Shown here piece after piece: positions 1 through 9,431 of a stretch of 64,000 bases of DNA. Every line of letters starts with the position of its first letter. Within the stretch, counting starts at the first letter, position 1. Source of the DNA: JBGAQP01 sp044220635 (GTDB lineage Bacteria; Pseudomonadota; Gammaproteobacteria; Burkholderiales; Usitatibacteraceae); the NCBI GenBank assembly GCA_044220635.1, contig JBGAQP010000022.1:8093-72092 (forward strand), in the 5' to 3' direction. Both the position numbers and the translations under genes were made by a program. The notes beneath the pieces were generated by a model. The model had not been told where the DNA came from and did no database searches. It saw nothing but the letters and a program-made list of their open reading frames with translations.

Positions 1-897
1 GGCCCGGCGCGGCATCGCCGCGACCTGCCGGCGCATCGCGGCGGCGACCCGCTCGACGAGCGCCGCATCGGGCGAGACGAGGATCGCCTGCGCCATCTCG
101 TCGTGCTCGGCCTGCGAGAAGAGGTCCATGGCCACCCAGTCCGGGTTCGCGCTCGCGTCGGCGATCACGACGATCTCGGAAGGGCCGGCCACCATGTCGA
201 TGCCCACGCGCCCGAAGACGCGGCGCTTGGCGGCGGCGACGTAGGCGTTTCCGGGGCCGACGATCTTGTCCACGGCGGGCACGGTCGCGGTGCCGTAGGC
301 GAGCGCGCCGACGGCCTGGGCGCCGCCGATGCGGATGATCCGGTCCACGCCCGCGATGGCGGCCGCGGCGAGCACGTGATCGTTGAGCGTCCCGCCGGGC
401 GTGGGCACCACCATCACCAGCTCGGGGACGCCCGCCACCTTCGCGGCCACCGCGTTCATCAGCACCGAGGAGGGATATGCGGCCTTCCCGCCGGGCACGT
501 AGAGCCCCACGCGGTCGAGCGGCGTCACCTGCTGCCCCAGCACCGTGCCGTCGGCCTCGGTGATGCGCCAGCCCTCGAGCCTCTGGTGCTCGTGGTAGGC
601 GCGGATGCGCGCGGCGGCCTCCTCGAGCGCGGCGCGCTCGGCGGCGGCGATCCGGCCCGGGGCGGAGCGCGCGAGCGCCGGGTCCACCACGAGCTCGGCG
701 GCGCTCGCGGGGCTCCAGCGGTCCAGCCGCGCCGTGTACTCGAGGAGCGCGGCGTCGCCGCGGTCGCGGACCGCCGCGAGGATCTGCGCCGTCGTCGCCT
801 CGACGCCCTCGTCCTGCGCGGCCTCGAAGGCGAGCAGGCGGGCGAACGCGGCCTCGAAATCCGGGGAACCGGCGCTGAGACGCAGCGGCTCAGGCAT
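1..897 (-). CDS. hisD: Histidinol dehydrogenase HisD, C-terminus cut by window edge
   Basis: This enzyme catalyses the last two steps of histidine synthesis, L-histidinol to L-histidine, with NAD and zinc. The reading frame starts with ATG at 897 and stays open to base 1, giving 299 of the usual 430 or so residues. Recognisable family motifs are VGLYVPGGKAAYPSS near residues 130-144, IVGPGNAYV at 212-220 and SQAEHDE at 261-267, where Gln262 and His265 match zinc ligands. The start overlaps the hisG stop by 8 bases, so the two are probably translationally coupled. The missing part lies outside the window; nothing suggests a broken gene. Confidence 0.96.
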   Translation of the reverse strand, partial: MPEPLRLSAGSPDFEAAFARLLAFEAAQDEGVEATTAQILAAVRDRGDAALLEYTARLDRWSPASAAELVVDPALARSAPGRIAAAERAALEEAAARIRAYHEHQRLEGWRITEADGTVLGQQVTPLDRVGLYVPGGKAAYPSSVLMNAVAAKVAGVPELVMVVPTPGGTLNDHVLAAAAIAGVDRIIRIGGAQAVGALAYGTATVPAVDKIVGPGNAYVAAAKRRVFGRVGIDMVAGPSEIVVIADASANPDWVAMDLFSQAEHDEMAQAILVSPDAALVERVAAAMRRQVAAMPRRA

Positions 898-1528
898 GGC
901 TCGCGCTCCGGAAGGCCTCGATCAGCGGCGCGATGGCCTCGCGCCCGAGCTTGAGGGCGGCGGGATTGACGATCAGGCGGCTCGAGACCGGGAGGATCTC
1001 CTCGACCACCTTCAGGCGGTTGGCGGCGAGGGTTCCGCCCGTGTCCACGAGGTCGACGATCGCGTCGGCCAATCCCACGAGGGGCGCGAGCTCCATCGAG
1101 CCGTAGAGCTTGATGAGGTCGACGTGCACGCCCTTGGCCGCGAAGTGCTCGCGCGCGGTGCGGATGTACTTCGTCGCGACCCGCAGCCGCGCGCCCCGGC
1201 CCACGGCCGCCTCGTAGTCGAAGCCCTCGGGCACGGCGACGACCATCCGGCACTTCGCGATGCCCAGGTCGATCGGCTGGTAGAGCCCCTGGCCGCCGTG
1301 CTCCGCGAGCAGGTCGCGGCCCGCCACGCCGAGGTCCGCGGCCCCGTACTGCACGTAGGTGGGCACGTCGGAGGCGCGCACGAGGATGAGCCGCAGGTCC
1401 GGGCGGCTCGTGGCGAGGATGAGCTTGCGGGAGCGCTCCGGATCGTCGGCGGGCACGATGCCGACGGCCGCGAGCAGCGGCAGCGTCTCCTCGAAGATGC
1501 GTCCCTTGGACAGCGCGATGGTGATCAT
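890..1528 (-). CDS. hisG: ATP phosphoribosyltransferase HisG, short form
   Basis: HisG commits ATP and PRPP to histidine synthesis. The protein begins MITIALSKGRIFEE and is about 212 residues, the length of the short HisG form, which lacks the C-terminal regulatory domain and needs HisZ as partner. No hisZ is visible in this window. I chose ATG at 1528 because a GAGG ribosome site lies about 9 bases upstream. A GTG at 1543 would add five residues and overlap the murA stop. The gene sits between murA and hisD in one minus-strand run, the usual betaproteobacterial order. Confidence 0.95.
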   Translation of the reverse strand: MITIALSKGRIFEETLPLLAAVGIVPADDPERSRKLILATSRPDLRLILVRASDVPTYVQYGAADLGVAGRDLLAEHGGQGLYQPIDLGIAKCRMVVAVPEGFDYEAAVGRGARLRVATKYIRTAREHFAAKGVHVDLIKLYGSMELAPLVGLADAIVDLVDTGGTLAANRLKVVEEILPVSSRLIVNPAALKLGREAIAPLIEAFRSASHA

Positions 1529-1539
1529 GGGTCCGGTCC

Positions 1540-2790
<1,251 letters not shown>

Positions 2791-2829
2791 GGATTCGGTT
2801 CCCGGGCCGCGACGGCCCGGCGGTTCAGT

Positions 2830-3066
2830 TCAGCGCGACGCCCATTCGTCCGGGGAAAAGGTCCGCATCGACAGCGCGTGGATCTCCTCGCGCATGCGCT
2901 CGCCCAGCGCCGCGAAGACGAGCTGGTGCTGGCGCACGCGCGTGAGCCCGGCGAAGGCGGGGCTCACGATCACCGCCTCGAAATGCGCGCCGTCGCCGCG
3001 CACCTCGAGGTGCGTGCATGCGAGTCCCGCGCGGATGGACGCCTCGATGGATTCCGCCTCGACCAT
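2830..3066 (-). CDS. ibaG: BolA-family protein IbaG
   Basis: This is a 78-residue BolA-like protein. The family binds monothiol glutaredoxins and [2Fe-2S] clusters, and IbaG is the member linked to the mla/murA neighbourhood. The sequence shows the BolA core around VIVSPAFAGLTRVRQHQLVFAALGE, with the conserved His in the RxxHQLV segment, and the acidic C-terminus of the fold ending SPDEWASR. It starts at ATG 3066, four bases after the permease stop, and ends 39 bases before murA. The position between the ABC permease and murA is typical and supports the call. Confidence 0.92.
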   Translation of the reverse strand: MVEAESIEASIRAGLACTHLEVRGDGAHFEAVIVSPAFAGLTRVRQHQLVFAALGERMREEIHALSMRTFSPDEWASR

Positions 3067-3070
3067 GGCG

Positions 3071-3826
3071 CTAGTGCCTCAACCTGTATCCCGTCCGGAG
3101 AAGATGCAGCGTGAGCCATGATAGGGCAGCGAAGGCGGCGCTCGCAATCGCGAGGCTCGCCGCCGGGTCGATGTCCGCCTGCCCGAAGAAGCCGTAGCGG
3201 AAGCCGTCGATCGCGTAGAAGAAGGGGTTCAGGCGCGAGACCGCCTGCCACAGGGGCGGGAGCGAGTGCACCGAGTAGAAGACGCCGGCGAGGAAGGTGA
3301 GCGGCATGACGACGAAGTTCTGGAAGGCGGCGATCTGGTCGAACTTCTCCGCCCACAGGCCCGCGACGATCCCCAGGGCCCCGAGCATGCCCGAGCCGAC
3401 GAGCGCGAAGGCGAGCGCCCAGAGGGGGTGGGCGAGCGGGATGTCCACCACCCACACGGTCGCCGCGAAGACGCCCGCGCCCACCACGAGGGCGCGCACG
3501 ATCGCCGCGAGGAGGTAGGCGCCGAAGAGCTCGGAGGGCGCGAGCGGCGGCAGCAGGATGAAGACGATGTTGCCCGTGACCTTGGACTGGATGAGCGACG
3601 ACGAGCTGTTGGCGAAGGCGTTCTGGAGCATCGACATCATGGCGAGGCCCGGGACCAGGAACTGGACGTAGCTCACCCCGGGGTAGGCCTCGACACGCCC
3701 GGAGAGCGCGTGGGCGAAGACGACCAGGTAGAGGATCGCGGAGAGCACCGGACCCGCCACGGTCTGGAAGGCCACCTTCCAGAACCGCAGGACCTCCTTG
3801 TAGAGGAGCGTGGAGAAGCCGCTCAA
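3071..3826 (-). CDS. ABC-2 type transporter permease (YadH-like)
   Basis: This is the membrane subunit of an exporter that pairs with the ATPase just upstream. The 251-residue protein has about six hydrophobic segments and the ABC-2 family pattern, including a glycine-rich LVGSGMLGALGIVAGLWAEKFDQ segment and PLTFLAGVFYSVHSLPP near the C-terminus, closely resembling YadH. The start is taken as TTG at 3826, which overlaps the ATPase stop (TTGA) and yields SGFSTLLYKEVLRFWK. No better start exists upstream inside the ATPase gene. The substrate is unknown. This ATPase/permease pair between mlaB and ibaG is a common betaproteobacterial arrangement. Confidence 0.9.
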   Translation of the reverse strand: MSGFSTLLYKEVLRFWKVAFQTVAGPVLSAILYLVVFAHALSGRVEAYPGVSYVQFLVPGLAMMSMLQNAFANSSSSLIQSKVTGNIVFILLPPLAPSELFGAYLLAAIVRALVVGAGVFAATVWVVDIPLAHPLWALAFALVGSGMLGALGIVAGLWAEKFDQIAAFQNFVVMPLTFLAGVFYSVHSLPPLWQAVSRLNPFFYAIDGFRYGFFGQADIDPAASLAIASAAFAALSWLTLHLLRTGYRLRH

Positions 3827-4740
3827 CGCGCCGCCTCCGGCCGCCCCATGATGCGCACGAAAACCTCCTCGAGCTCGGGCTCGGCGATCTCGAGGCCGGC
3901 CACGCCGCAGCCGGCCTCGCGCAGCCCCCGGAGCACGCCCTCGGCCTCGGCGGGGTCGGCGACGGCGATGCGCCACCAGCCGGCCTCCTCGGGCGCGGCG
4001 AGCGCGGCGAGGCCCTCGGGGAGGGCGCCGCGCGCGGGCTTCACGCGCAACACCCGCTCGGAGAACCCCGCGAGGAGGTTGGCGGTGGTGTCGAGCGCGA
4101 CGATCCGCCCGGCCTTCATCATCGCGATGCGCCCGCACAGCTGCTGCGCCTCCTCGAGGTAGTGCGTCGTGAGCACGATCGTGTGTCCGGCCGCGTTGAG
4201 GCTGCGGATGAAGCCCCAGAGCGCCTGGCGAAGCTCCACGTCCACGCCCGCCGTGGGCTCGTCGAGCACGATCACGGGCGGGCGGTGCACGAGCGCCTGG
4301 GCGACGAGGACGCGGCGCTTCATCCCCCCCGAGAGGGCGCGCATGTTCGCTCCCGCCTTCGGCGCAAGCGCGAGCTTCTCGAGGAGTTCGTCGATCCACG
4401 CGCCGTTGCCGCGGATCCCGAAATAGCCCGATTGCAGCTCGAGGGTCTCGCGCACCGTGAAGAACGGGTCGAAGACGAGCTCCTGGGGGACGATGCCCAC
4501 GCGCCGGCGCGCCTCGCGGTAGTCGCGGCGCACGTCCGCGCCCATGACCGCGATCGAGCCGGCGTCGGGGATCACGAGGCCGCCGAGCGCCGAGATGAGG
4601 GTGGTCTTGCCCGCGCCGTTGGGACCGAGAAGGCCGAAGAACTCCCCCGGGGCGATGTCGAGCGTCACCCCGTCGAGCGCCTGCACGCTCCCGAAGCGCT
4701 TGCGAAGCGAGCGGATCTCGACCGCCGCGGGCGCGCTCAC
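3823..4740 (-). CDS. ABC transporter ATP-binding protein (YadG-like)
   Basis: This ATPase drives the ABC-2 permease encoded next. The 305-residue reading starts at GTG 4740, whose last bases overlap the mlaB stop (GTGA). It shows Walker A GPNGAGKT at residues 39-46, signature LSGGM at 136-140 and Walker B VIVLDEP at 156-162. A C-terminal tail of about 90 residues follows the nucleotide-binding fold, as in drug- and polysaccharide-type ABC-2 exporters. A longer reading to 4857 would run through mlaB and has no family similarity, so it is rejected. Confidence 0.92.
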   Translation of the reverse strand: MSAPAAVEIRSLRKRFGSVQALDGVTLDIAPGEFFGLLGPNGAGKTTLISALGGLVIPDAGSIAVMGADVRRDYREARRRVGIVPQELVFDPFFTVRETLELQSGYFGIRGNGAWIDELLEKLALAPKAGANMRALSGGMKRRVLVAQALVHRPPVIVLDEPTAGVDVELRQALWGFIRSLNAAGHTIVLTTHYLEEAQQLCGRIAMMKAGRIVALDTTANLLAGFSERVLRVKPARGALPEGLAALAAPEEAGWWRIAVADPAEAEGVLRGLREAGCGVAGLEIAEPELEEVFVRIMGRPEAAR

Positions 4741-5039
4741 GCCCGGCAGGGCTGGATCAGGTCGGCCACGCCGTAGAGCTCGGCGAGCGCGAGGAGGTTG
4801 GCCGGCAGGTTCACGAAGACCAGGGTCTTGCCGCGGCGGGCGGCCCGGCGGCGCCACTCGAGGAGCAGGGCCACGGCCGAGGAGTCGACCTCGGTGATGC
4901 CGGCGAAGTCGATGGTGAGGCGCTCCGGGAGGTCTTCGCGCTCGGCGTACCGGTCGCTTTCCGCGAGGATGCCCGGCAGGCTCTCGAAGGAGAGCGCCCC
5001 CTCGAGGGCGAAGACCTCGCCGCGCGCCGCGATGTTCAC
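4737..5039 (-). CDS. mlaB: STAS-domain protein MlaB
   Basis: MlaB is the small cytoplasmic STAS subunit that stabilises and activates the MlaF ATPase in the MlaFEDB inner-membrane complex. The protein has 100 residues. The STAS pattern is clear: LTIDFAGITEVDSSAVALLLEWRRRA, with the conserved D-S-S around residues 53-56. The GTG start at 5039 overlaps the mlaC stop (GTGA), and its own stop overlaps the ABC ATPase start. Here mlaB is the last gene of the mlaFEDCB set. Confidence 0.9.
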   Translation of the reverse strand: MNIAARGEVFALEGALSFESLPGILAESDRYAEREDLPERLTIDFAGITEVDSSAVALLLEWRRRAARRGKTLVFVNLPANLLALAELYGVADLIQPCRA

Positions 5040-5686
5040 TTGCCGGGCTCGGCCTTCGCGGCCGCGGCCTTCGCCGGGGCCTTGCCCGCCTCGGAGGCGC
5101 GGTTGCGATCCGCGAGCGTCTTCACGAGCCCGTCGATGCCGTTCTTCTGGACCTGGTCGTTGAACGTCCCCCGGTAGGTCGTCACGAGCGAGACGCCGTC
5201 GACGACCACGTCGTAGACCTTCCAGCCCGCGTCGGACTTCGCCATGCCGTAGTCGATGGGGATCGGAGGGCCGCCGGCCTGGTTCACCAGCGTCTTCACG
5301 AGGGCGTCGGTGTCCTGGGCCACGAGACGCACCGGCTTCACCTCGATCGTCTGGTTGCGGTACTGGGAGAGCGACGAGGAGTAGGTGCGCACGAGCAGCG
5401 TGCGGAACTCCCGCGTGAGGGACTCCTTCTGCGCGTCGGACGCCTGCGCCCAGTTGCGGCCGACCGCGAGCCGCGTCATGCGCGAAAAATCGAAGTGCGG
5501 GAGCACCTTCGCCTCGACGAGCTCGAGGATGCGCTTCGAGTTGCCCGCCTGCAGGTCCTTGTCGGACTTGATGATCGCGAGGACCTCGTCGACGGTCCTG
5601 CGCACGAGCGCGTCCGGGGCGAGGTCCTGGGCCGCGGCGGCGAGCGGGGCGAGGCCGGCGAGGAGCGTGAGGAGAAATCGGGTCAT
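5036..5686 (-). CDS. mlaC: Periplasmic phospholipid-binding protein MlaC
   Basis: MlaC shuttles phospholipids through the periplasm between the outer-membrane lipoprotein MlaA and the MlaFEDB complex. The 216-residue precursor starts at ATG 5686, chosen because it has an AGGA ribosome site and gives a signal peptide MTRFLLTLLAGLAPLAAAA, with cleavage before QDLAPD. An upstream extension to 5755 lacks this logic. The body carries typical MlaC (Ttg2D) sequence such as LPHFDFSRMTRLAVGRNW. An Ala/Lys-rich tail follows the folded domain. Confidence 0.93.
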   Translation of the reverse strand: MTRFLLTLLAGLAPLAAAAQDLAPDALVRRTVDEVLAIIKSDKDLQAGNSKRILELVEAKVLPHFDFSRMTRLAVGRNWAQASDAQKESLTREFRTLLVRTYSSSLSQYRNQTIEVKPVRLVAQDTDALVKTLVNQAGGPPIPIDYGMAKSDAGWKVYDVVVDGVSLVTTYRGTFNDQVQKNGIDGLVKTLADRNRASEAGKAPAKAAAAKAEPGK

Positions 5687-5751
5687 GCGTCGTCCTGGGA
5701 GTGGCGCCGGGGTTCGACCCGCCGCGCGCGGGCCGGTTCCGGCGCGGGAGG

Positions 5752-6222
5752 TCACTTCTTCGCGCCGTCGTCCTGGGCCTTGTTGAACAGGAACTGGCCG
5801 ATGAGGCGCTCGAGCACCACCGCCGATTGCGTGATCGTGATCCGGTCGCCGTCGGCCAGGCGCTTGTCGTCGCCGCCCGCGTCGAGCCCCACGTAGGTCT
5901 CGCCGAGCAGGCCCGAGGTGAGGATCGAGGCGCTCGTGTCCTTCGGGAAGCCGTAGCGCCTGTCGAGCGCGAGCGTCACGCTCGCCTGGAAGCGCTCGTT
6001 GTCGAAGTGGATCTCGGCCACGCGGCCGACGAGCACGCCCGCGCTGCGCACGGGGGCGCGCACCTTCAGGCCGCCGATGTTGTCGAAGCGCACCTCGATG
6101 CGGTAGGTCTCCTTCGGCGCCTCCGCGCCGAGGTTGCCCACCTTGAGCGCGAGCACGAGGAGGGCGGCGAATCCGGCGGTCACGAAGGCGCCGAACCAGA
6201 GGTCGATGGTCGTTCTTTCCAT
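5752..6222 (-). CDS. mlaD: MCE-domain protein MlaD
   Basis: MlaD is the inner-membrane-anchored MCE subunit that forms a hexameric periplasmic ring in the Mla phospholipid transporter. The 156-residue protein starts MERTTIDLWFGAFVTAG, with one N-terminal membrane helix at about residues 8-27. A single MCE domain follows, with the motif FDNIGGLKVRAPVRSAGVLVG and LTSGLLGETYVGLDAGG. Position and length match MlaD rather than the longer multi-MCE PqiB or YebT proteins. It lies between mlaE and mlaC. Confidence 0.95.
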   Translation of the reverse strand: MERTTIDLWFGAFVTAGFAALLVLALKVGNLGAEAPKETYRIEVRFDNIGGLKVRAPVRSAGVLVGRVAEIHFDNERFQASVTLALDRRYGFPKDTSASILTSGLLGETYVGLDAGGDDKRLADGDRITITQSAVVLERLIGQFLFNKAQDDGAKK

Positions 6223-6256
6223 GGTGTCGGTTCGCGGGCGGCCCGGATCGGCGCCC

Positions 6257-7054
6257 TCAGCCCTCGCCCCGGAGCATGAAGGCGGTGAGAACGAAGTCGA
6301 GCGCGAGGATGGTGAGCGCCGAGCTCACGACCGTTCGCGTGGTGGCGCCGGAGACGCCTTCCGCCGTCGGCGGGGCGTCGAACCCCTCGAAGGTGGCAAT
6401 CACGGTCACGGCCACCCCGAACACGAGGCTCTTCACGACGCCGTTGAGAACATCATACCGGAAGTCCACCGCCGCCTGCATTTGCGACCAGAAGGCGCCG
6501 TTGTCCACGCCGATCAGCACCACGCCCACGAGATAGCCGCCGAAGACGCCCATCGCCGAGAAGAGCGCGGCGAGCATCGGCATCGAGATCACCCCCGCCC
6601 AGAATCGCGGCGCGATCACGCGCGACATCGGGGAGACCGCCATCATGTCCATGGCGGTGAGCTGCTCCGTGGCCTTCATGAGCCCGATCTCCGCGGTGAT
6701 CGCGGAGCCCGCGCGCGAGGCGAAGAGCAGCGCCGAGACCACGGGGCCGAGCTCGCGCACGAGGGAGAGCGCGACCAGGACCCCGATCGACTCCGTGGCG
6801 CCGTACTTCTGCAGCGTCTCGAATCCCTGGAGCCCCAGCACCATGCCCACGAACAGGCCCGAGACGACGATGATGACGAGCGAGAGCACGCCCGTGAAGT
6901 AGACTTCGCGCATCACGAGCCGGAAGCGGTTGAAGCTCGTGCCCGAGGCGATGAGCACGATGAACAGGAACCGCGCCATCGAGCCCACGCGCCAGACGCC
7001 GTTCACGAAGTTGTGACCCAGCCTCGCGAGGGGGCGGCGCACGCGCTCAAGCAC
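6257..7054 (-). CDS. mlaE: Mla permease MlaE
   Basis: MlaE is the integral-membrane subunit of the MlaFEDB phospholipid transporter. The 265-residue protein shows the MlaE/permease family core, for example VISMPMLAALFSAMGVFGGYLVG and SRAGSAITAEIGLMKATEQL. About five to six hydrophobic helices are visible. The start is taken as GTG 7054, which overlaps the mlaF stop by 8 bases. A reading to 7087 would extend further into mlaF and is less likely. A second GTG at 7042 is also possible. Confidence 0.92.
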   Translation of the reverse strand: MLERVRRPLARLGHNFVNGVWRVGSMARFLFIVLIASGTSFNRFRLVMREVYFTGVLSLVIIVVSGLFVGMVLGLQGFETLQKYGATESIGVLVALSLVRELGPVVSALLFASRAGSAITAEIGLMKATEQLTAMDMMAVSPMSRVIAPRFWAGVISMPMLAALFSAMGVFGGYLVGVVLIGVDNGAFWSQMQAAVDFRYDVLNGVVKSLVFGVAVTVIATFEGFDAPPTAEGVSGATTRTVVSSALTILALDFVLTAFMLRGEG

Positions 7055-7862
7055 GGGCGGTGTCCGCGAGGCCCACGTCGTCGGCATAGCCGCGCGCGGG
7101 GTAGTGGAAGGGGACCGGGCCGTCGGTCTCGCCGTGGACGAACTGGCGCACGAAGGGCCGTTCGGAGCGGCGGATCTGCTCGGGAGTGCCCTCGCCGACG
7201 ATCGTGCCGTCGGAGACGAGGTAGAGGTAGTCGACGATCTGCAGGGATTCCACGACGTCGTGGGAGACCACGATCGAGGTCGCCCCGAGGGCGTCGTTGA
7301 GCGTGCGGATGAGGCGCCCGACGACCGCGAGCGCGATCGGGTCGAGCCCCGCGAAGGGCTCGTCGTAGAGCACGAGCATCGGGTCGAGCACCACGGCCCG
7401 GGCGAGCGCGGCGCGGCGCGCCATCCCCCCCGAGAGCTCCGAGGGCATGAGGCGGTGGGCGCCGCGCAGCCCGACGGCCTGCAGCTTCATGAGGACGAGG
7501 TCGCGGATCATGCTCTCGGGCAGGCTCGTGTGCTCCCGCAGCGGGAAGGCGACGTTCTCGAACACGGTCATGTCGGTGAACAGCGCCCCGAACTGGAAGA
7601 GCATGCTCATGCGCCGCCGAAGCCCGTAGAGTCCCTCGCGGTCGAGCTCGTGCACGACGCGGCCGGCCACGCGCACGGCGCCCGCCGAGGGCTTGAGCTG
7701 CCCGCTGATGAGGCGCAGCAGCGTGGTCTTCCCGCAGCCGCTGCCGCCCATGATCGCGACCACCTTGCCGCGGGGCACGCGCATCGAGACGTCCTTGAGG
7801 ACCGGAAGCCGGCCGTAGCCGAAGCTCAGCGACTCGACGTCGACCAGGATATCGGCGGACAC
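7047..7862 (-). CDS. mlaF: Mla ATP-binding protein MlaF
   Basis: MlaF is the cytoplasmic ATPase of the Mla phospholipid transporter. The 271-residue protein has Walker A GGSGCGKT at residues 39-46, signature LSGGM at 143-147 and Walker B LVLYDEP at 163-169. The tail VRQFVHGETDGPVPFHYP is typical of MlaF and contacts MlaB. The start codon is GTG at 7862. This is the first gene of the long minus-strand run mlaFEDCB, ABC pair, ibaG, murA, hisG, hisD. A TAGAAT -10-like hexamer lies on the minus strand at 7896-7901. Confidence 0.95.
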   Translation of the reverse strand: MSADILVDVESLSFGYGRLPVLKDVSMRVPRGKVVAIMGGSGCGKTTLLRLISGQLKPSAGAVRVAGRVVHELDREGLYGLRRRMSMLFQFGALFTDMTVFENVAFPLREHTSLPESMIRDLVLMKLQAVGLRGAHRLMPSELSGGMARRAALARAVVLDPMLVLYDEPFAGLDPIALAVVGRLIRTLNDALGATSIVVSHDVVESLQIVDYLYLVSDGTIVGEGTPEQIRRSERPFVRQFVHGETDGPVPFHYPARGYADDVGLADTARA

Positions 7863-7947
7863 GCGCGCAGGGAGGCGATGCGGATGAGAGGCGCCATTCT
7901 AGCAGAGCGGGGAGCGCGCGGATTCCGCAGGGTGGCCGCGCCCCGAA

Positions 7948-7953
7948 TATAAT
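7948..7953 (+). promoter_or_regulatory. -10 element upstream of the response regulator gene
   Basis: A perfect TATAAT lies in the 114-base divergent gap between mlaF and the response regulator. No convincing -35 is seen at 17 bases. Transcription from it would begin about 17 bases before the GTG start at 7977, leaving a very short leader. Confidence 0.45.
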
Positions 7954-7976
7954 CGGTCCGATGCCCGGCGCATGAC

Positions 7977-9431
7977 GTGAAGAAACCCGCCCTCCTCCTG
8001 GTCGACGACGACCCCCTCATCGGCGAGAGCCTCGCGTTTGCGCTCGCGGCCGATTACGAGGTGGCGCGCGCTTCCGACCGCCCCTCGGCCGTGGCGCTCC
8101 TGCGCGCGGGCCTCGACCCCGCGGCCGCCCTCGTTGACCTGGGCCTGCCGCCGGTCGCGCACCTGCCCAACGAGGGGTTCAAGCTGATCGCCGAGCTCCT
8201 GGCGCACGCCCCCGAGGTGCGCATCCTCGTGCTCACCGGGCAGAACGAGGAGTCGAACGCGCGGCGCGCCCGCGCGCTCGGCGCGGTCGACCTCGTGCCC
8301 AAGCCCTGCGACCCCGAGCGGCTGCGCGCGGTGCTTCGCCAGGCGCTCAAGGCCCCGACGATCGGCCCCTCCGAGGAGGAGAGCGAGAACGTGCGCGCGC
8401 TGGTGGGCGACAGCCCCGCGATCCGCAAGCTGCGCAGCCAGATCGACCTCTACGCGGCCTCCGCGTTCCCGGCGCTGATCGAGGGCGAGTCGGGCAGCGG
8501 CAAGGAGCGCGTGGCCTATTCCCTGCACCACCTGAGCCCGCGCGCGCGGCAGCCCTTCCTCGCGCTCAATTGCGCGGCCATCTCCCCGAGCCTCGTCGAG
8601 CCCACGCTCTTCGGCTATGCGAAGGGCGCCTTCACCGGCGCGCAGCAGGCCCGGTCGGGCTACTTCGAGGACGCGGGCGAGGGCACGCTCTTCCTCGACG
8701 AGATCGGGGAGCTGCCGATCGACCTGCAGGCGAAGCTGCTGCGCGTGCTCGAAAACGGCGAGTACCAGCGCGTGGGGGAGACGCAGACGCGCGTGAGCCG
8801 CGCGCGCATCGTCGCGGCCACGAACCGCGACCTGCGCGAGGAGATCCGCCGGGGGCGCTTCCGGGGCGACCTCTACCACCGCCTCTCGGTGTTCACCCTC
8901 GCCGTGCCGCCGCTGCGCGAGCAGGGAGAGGACCGCATGCGCCTGCTCGACTACTACCGCCCCCTCGTCGCCACGAAGTCCGGGACCCGGCCCTTCACGC
9001 TCGACGAGGCCGCGCGCGCGCGCTGGCTCGCCTACGAGTTCCCGGGCAACGTGCGCGAGCTGAAGAACATCGTGATCCGCCTCACGGCGAAGTACGCGGG
9101 CTACACGGTGGGCGCGGCCGAGCTCGAAGCCGAGCTCGCGCCTGCCTCGGAGGGCCCCGCCCCCGCCGATCCCGTGGCGCGCGCACGCGCCGAGATCCTC
9201 GCCGAGCCCGCGTTCAGCCTGGAGGCGGCGCTCAAGTGCTTCGAGCAGGCCTACGTCGACGCCGCGCTCGACATCTCGCAGGGCAACGTATCGCAGGCCG
9301 CGAAGCTGCTCGGCATCTCGCGCAGCACCCTCTACGGGCGGCTCGAGGCCTCGGGGCGGGCCGGTGCTAAACTGGCCGCACACGACCCGGGCGAGCCCGG
9401 AACCCCGCCCGCCGCCCCCCCTGCGCCATGA
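7977..9431 (+). CDS. Sigma-54-dependent response regulator (NtrC type)
   Basis: This 484-residue regulator activates sigma-54 promoters after phosphorylation by an unidentified histidine kinase. The receiver domain (1-120) has the acidic pair at residues 10-12, probable phospho-acceptor Asp54 and Lys109. The AAA+ domain has Walker A GESGSGKE at 170-177, the sigma-54 contact motif GAFTGA at 217-222 and Walker B TLFLDE at 237-242. A Fis-type helix-turn-helix ends the domain set (SQAAKLLGISRSTLYGRL, about 450-470), followed by a Pro/Ala tail. It begins with GTG 7977 because both nearby ATGs are closed by stops. It overlaps mshM by 4 bases, so it probably controls the pilus locus. It resembles PrsR-type regulators, but no PEP-CTERM or exosortase genes are nearby. 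No sensor kinase is in the window. Confidence 0.92.
   Translation: MKKPALLLVDDDPLIGESLAFALAADYEVARASDRPSAVALLRAGLDPAAALVDLGLPPVAHLPNEGFKLIAELLAHAPEVRILVLTGQNEESNARRARALGAVDLVPKPCDPERLRAVLRQALKAPTIGPSEEESENVRALVGDSPAIRKLRSQIDLYAASAFPALIEGESGSGKERVAYSLHHLSPRARQPFLALNCAAISPSLVEPTLFGYAKGAFTGAQQARSGYFEDAGEGTLFLDEIGELPIDLQAKLLRVLENGEYQRVGETQTRVSRARIVAATNRDLREEIRRGRFRGDLYHRLSVFTLAVPPLREQGEDRMRLLDYYRPLVATKSGTRPFTLDEAARARWLAYEFPGNVRELKNIVIRLTAKYAGYTVGAAELEAELAPASEGPAPADPVARARAEILAEPAFSLEAALKCFEQAYVDAALDISQGNVSQAAKLLGISRSTLYGRLEASGRAGAKLAAHDPGEPGTPPAAPPAP

Noticed and set aside
7977..9431. Calling the regulator PrsR of an exosortase/PEP-CTERM system
   Set aside because: The domain plan is similar, but there is no exosortase, prsK or PEP-CTERM protein in the window, and the neighbours are pilus genes.
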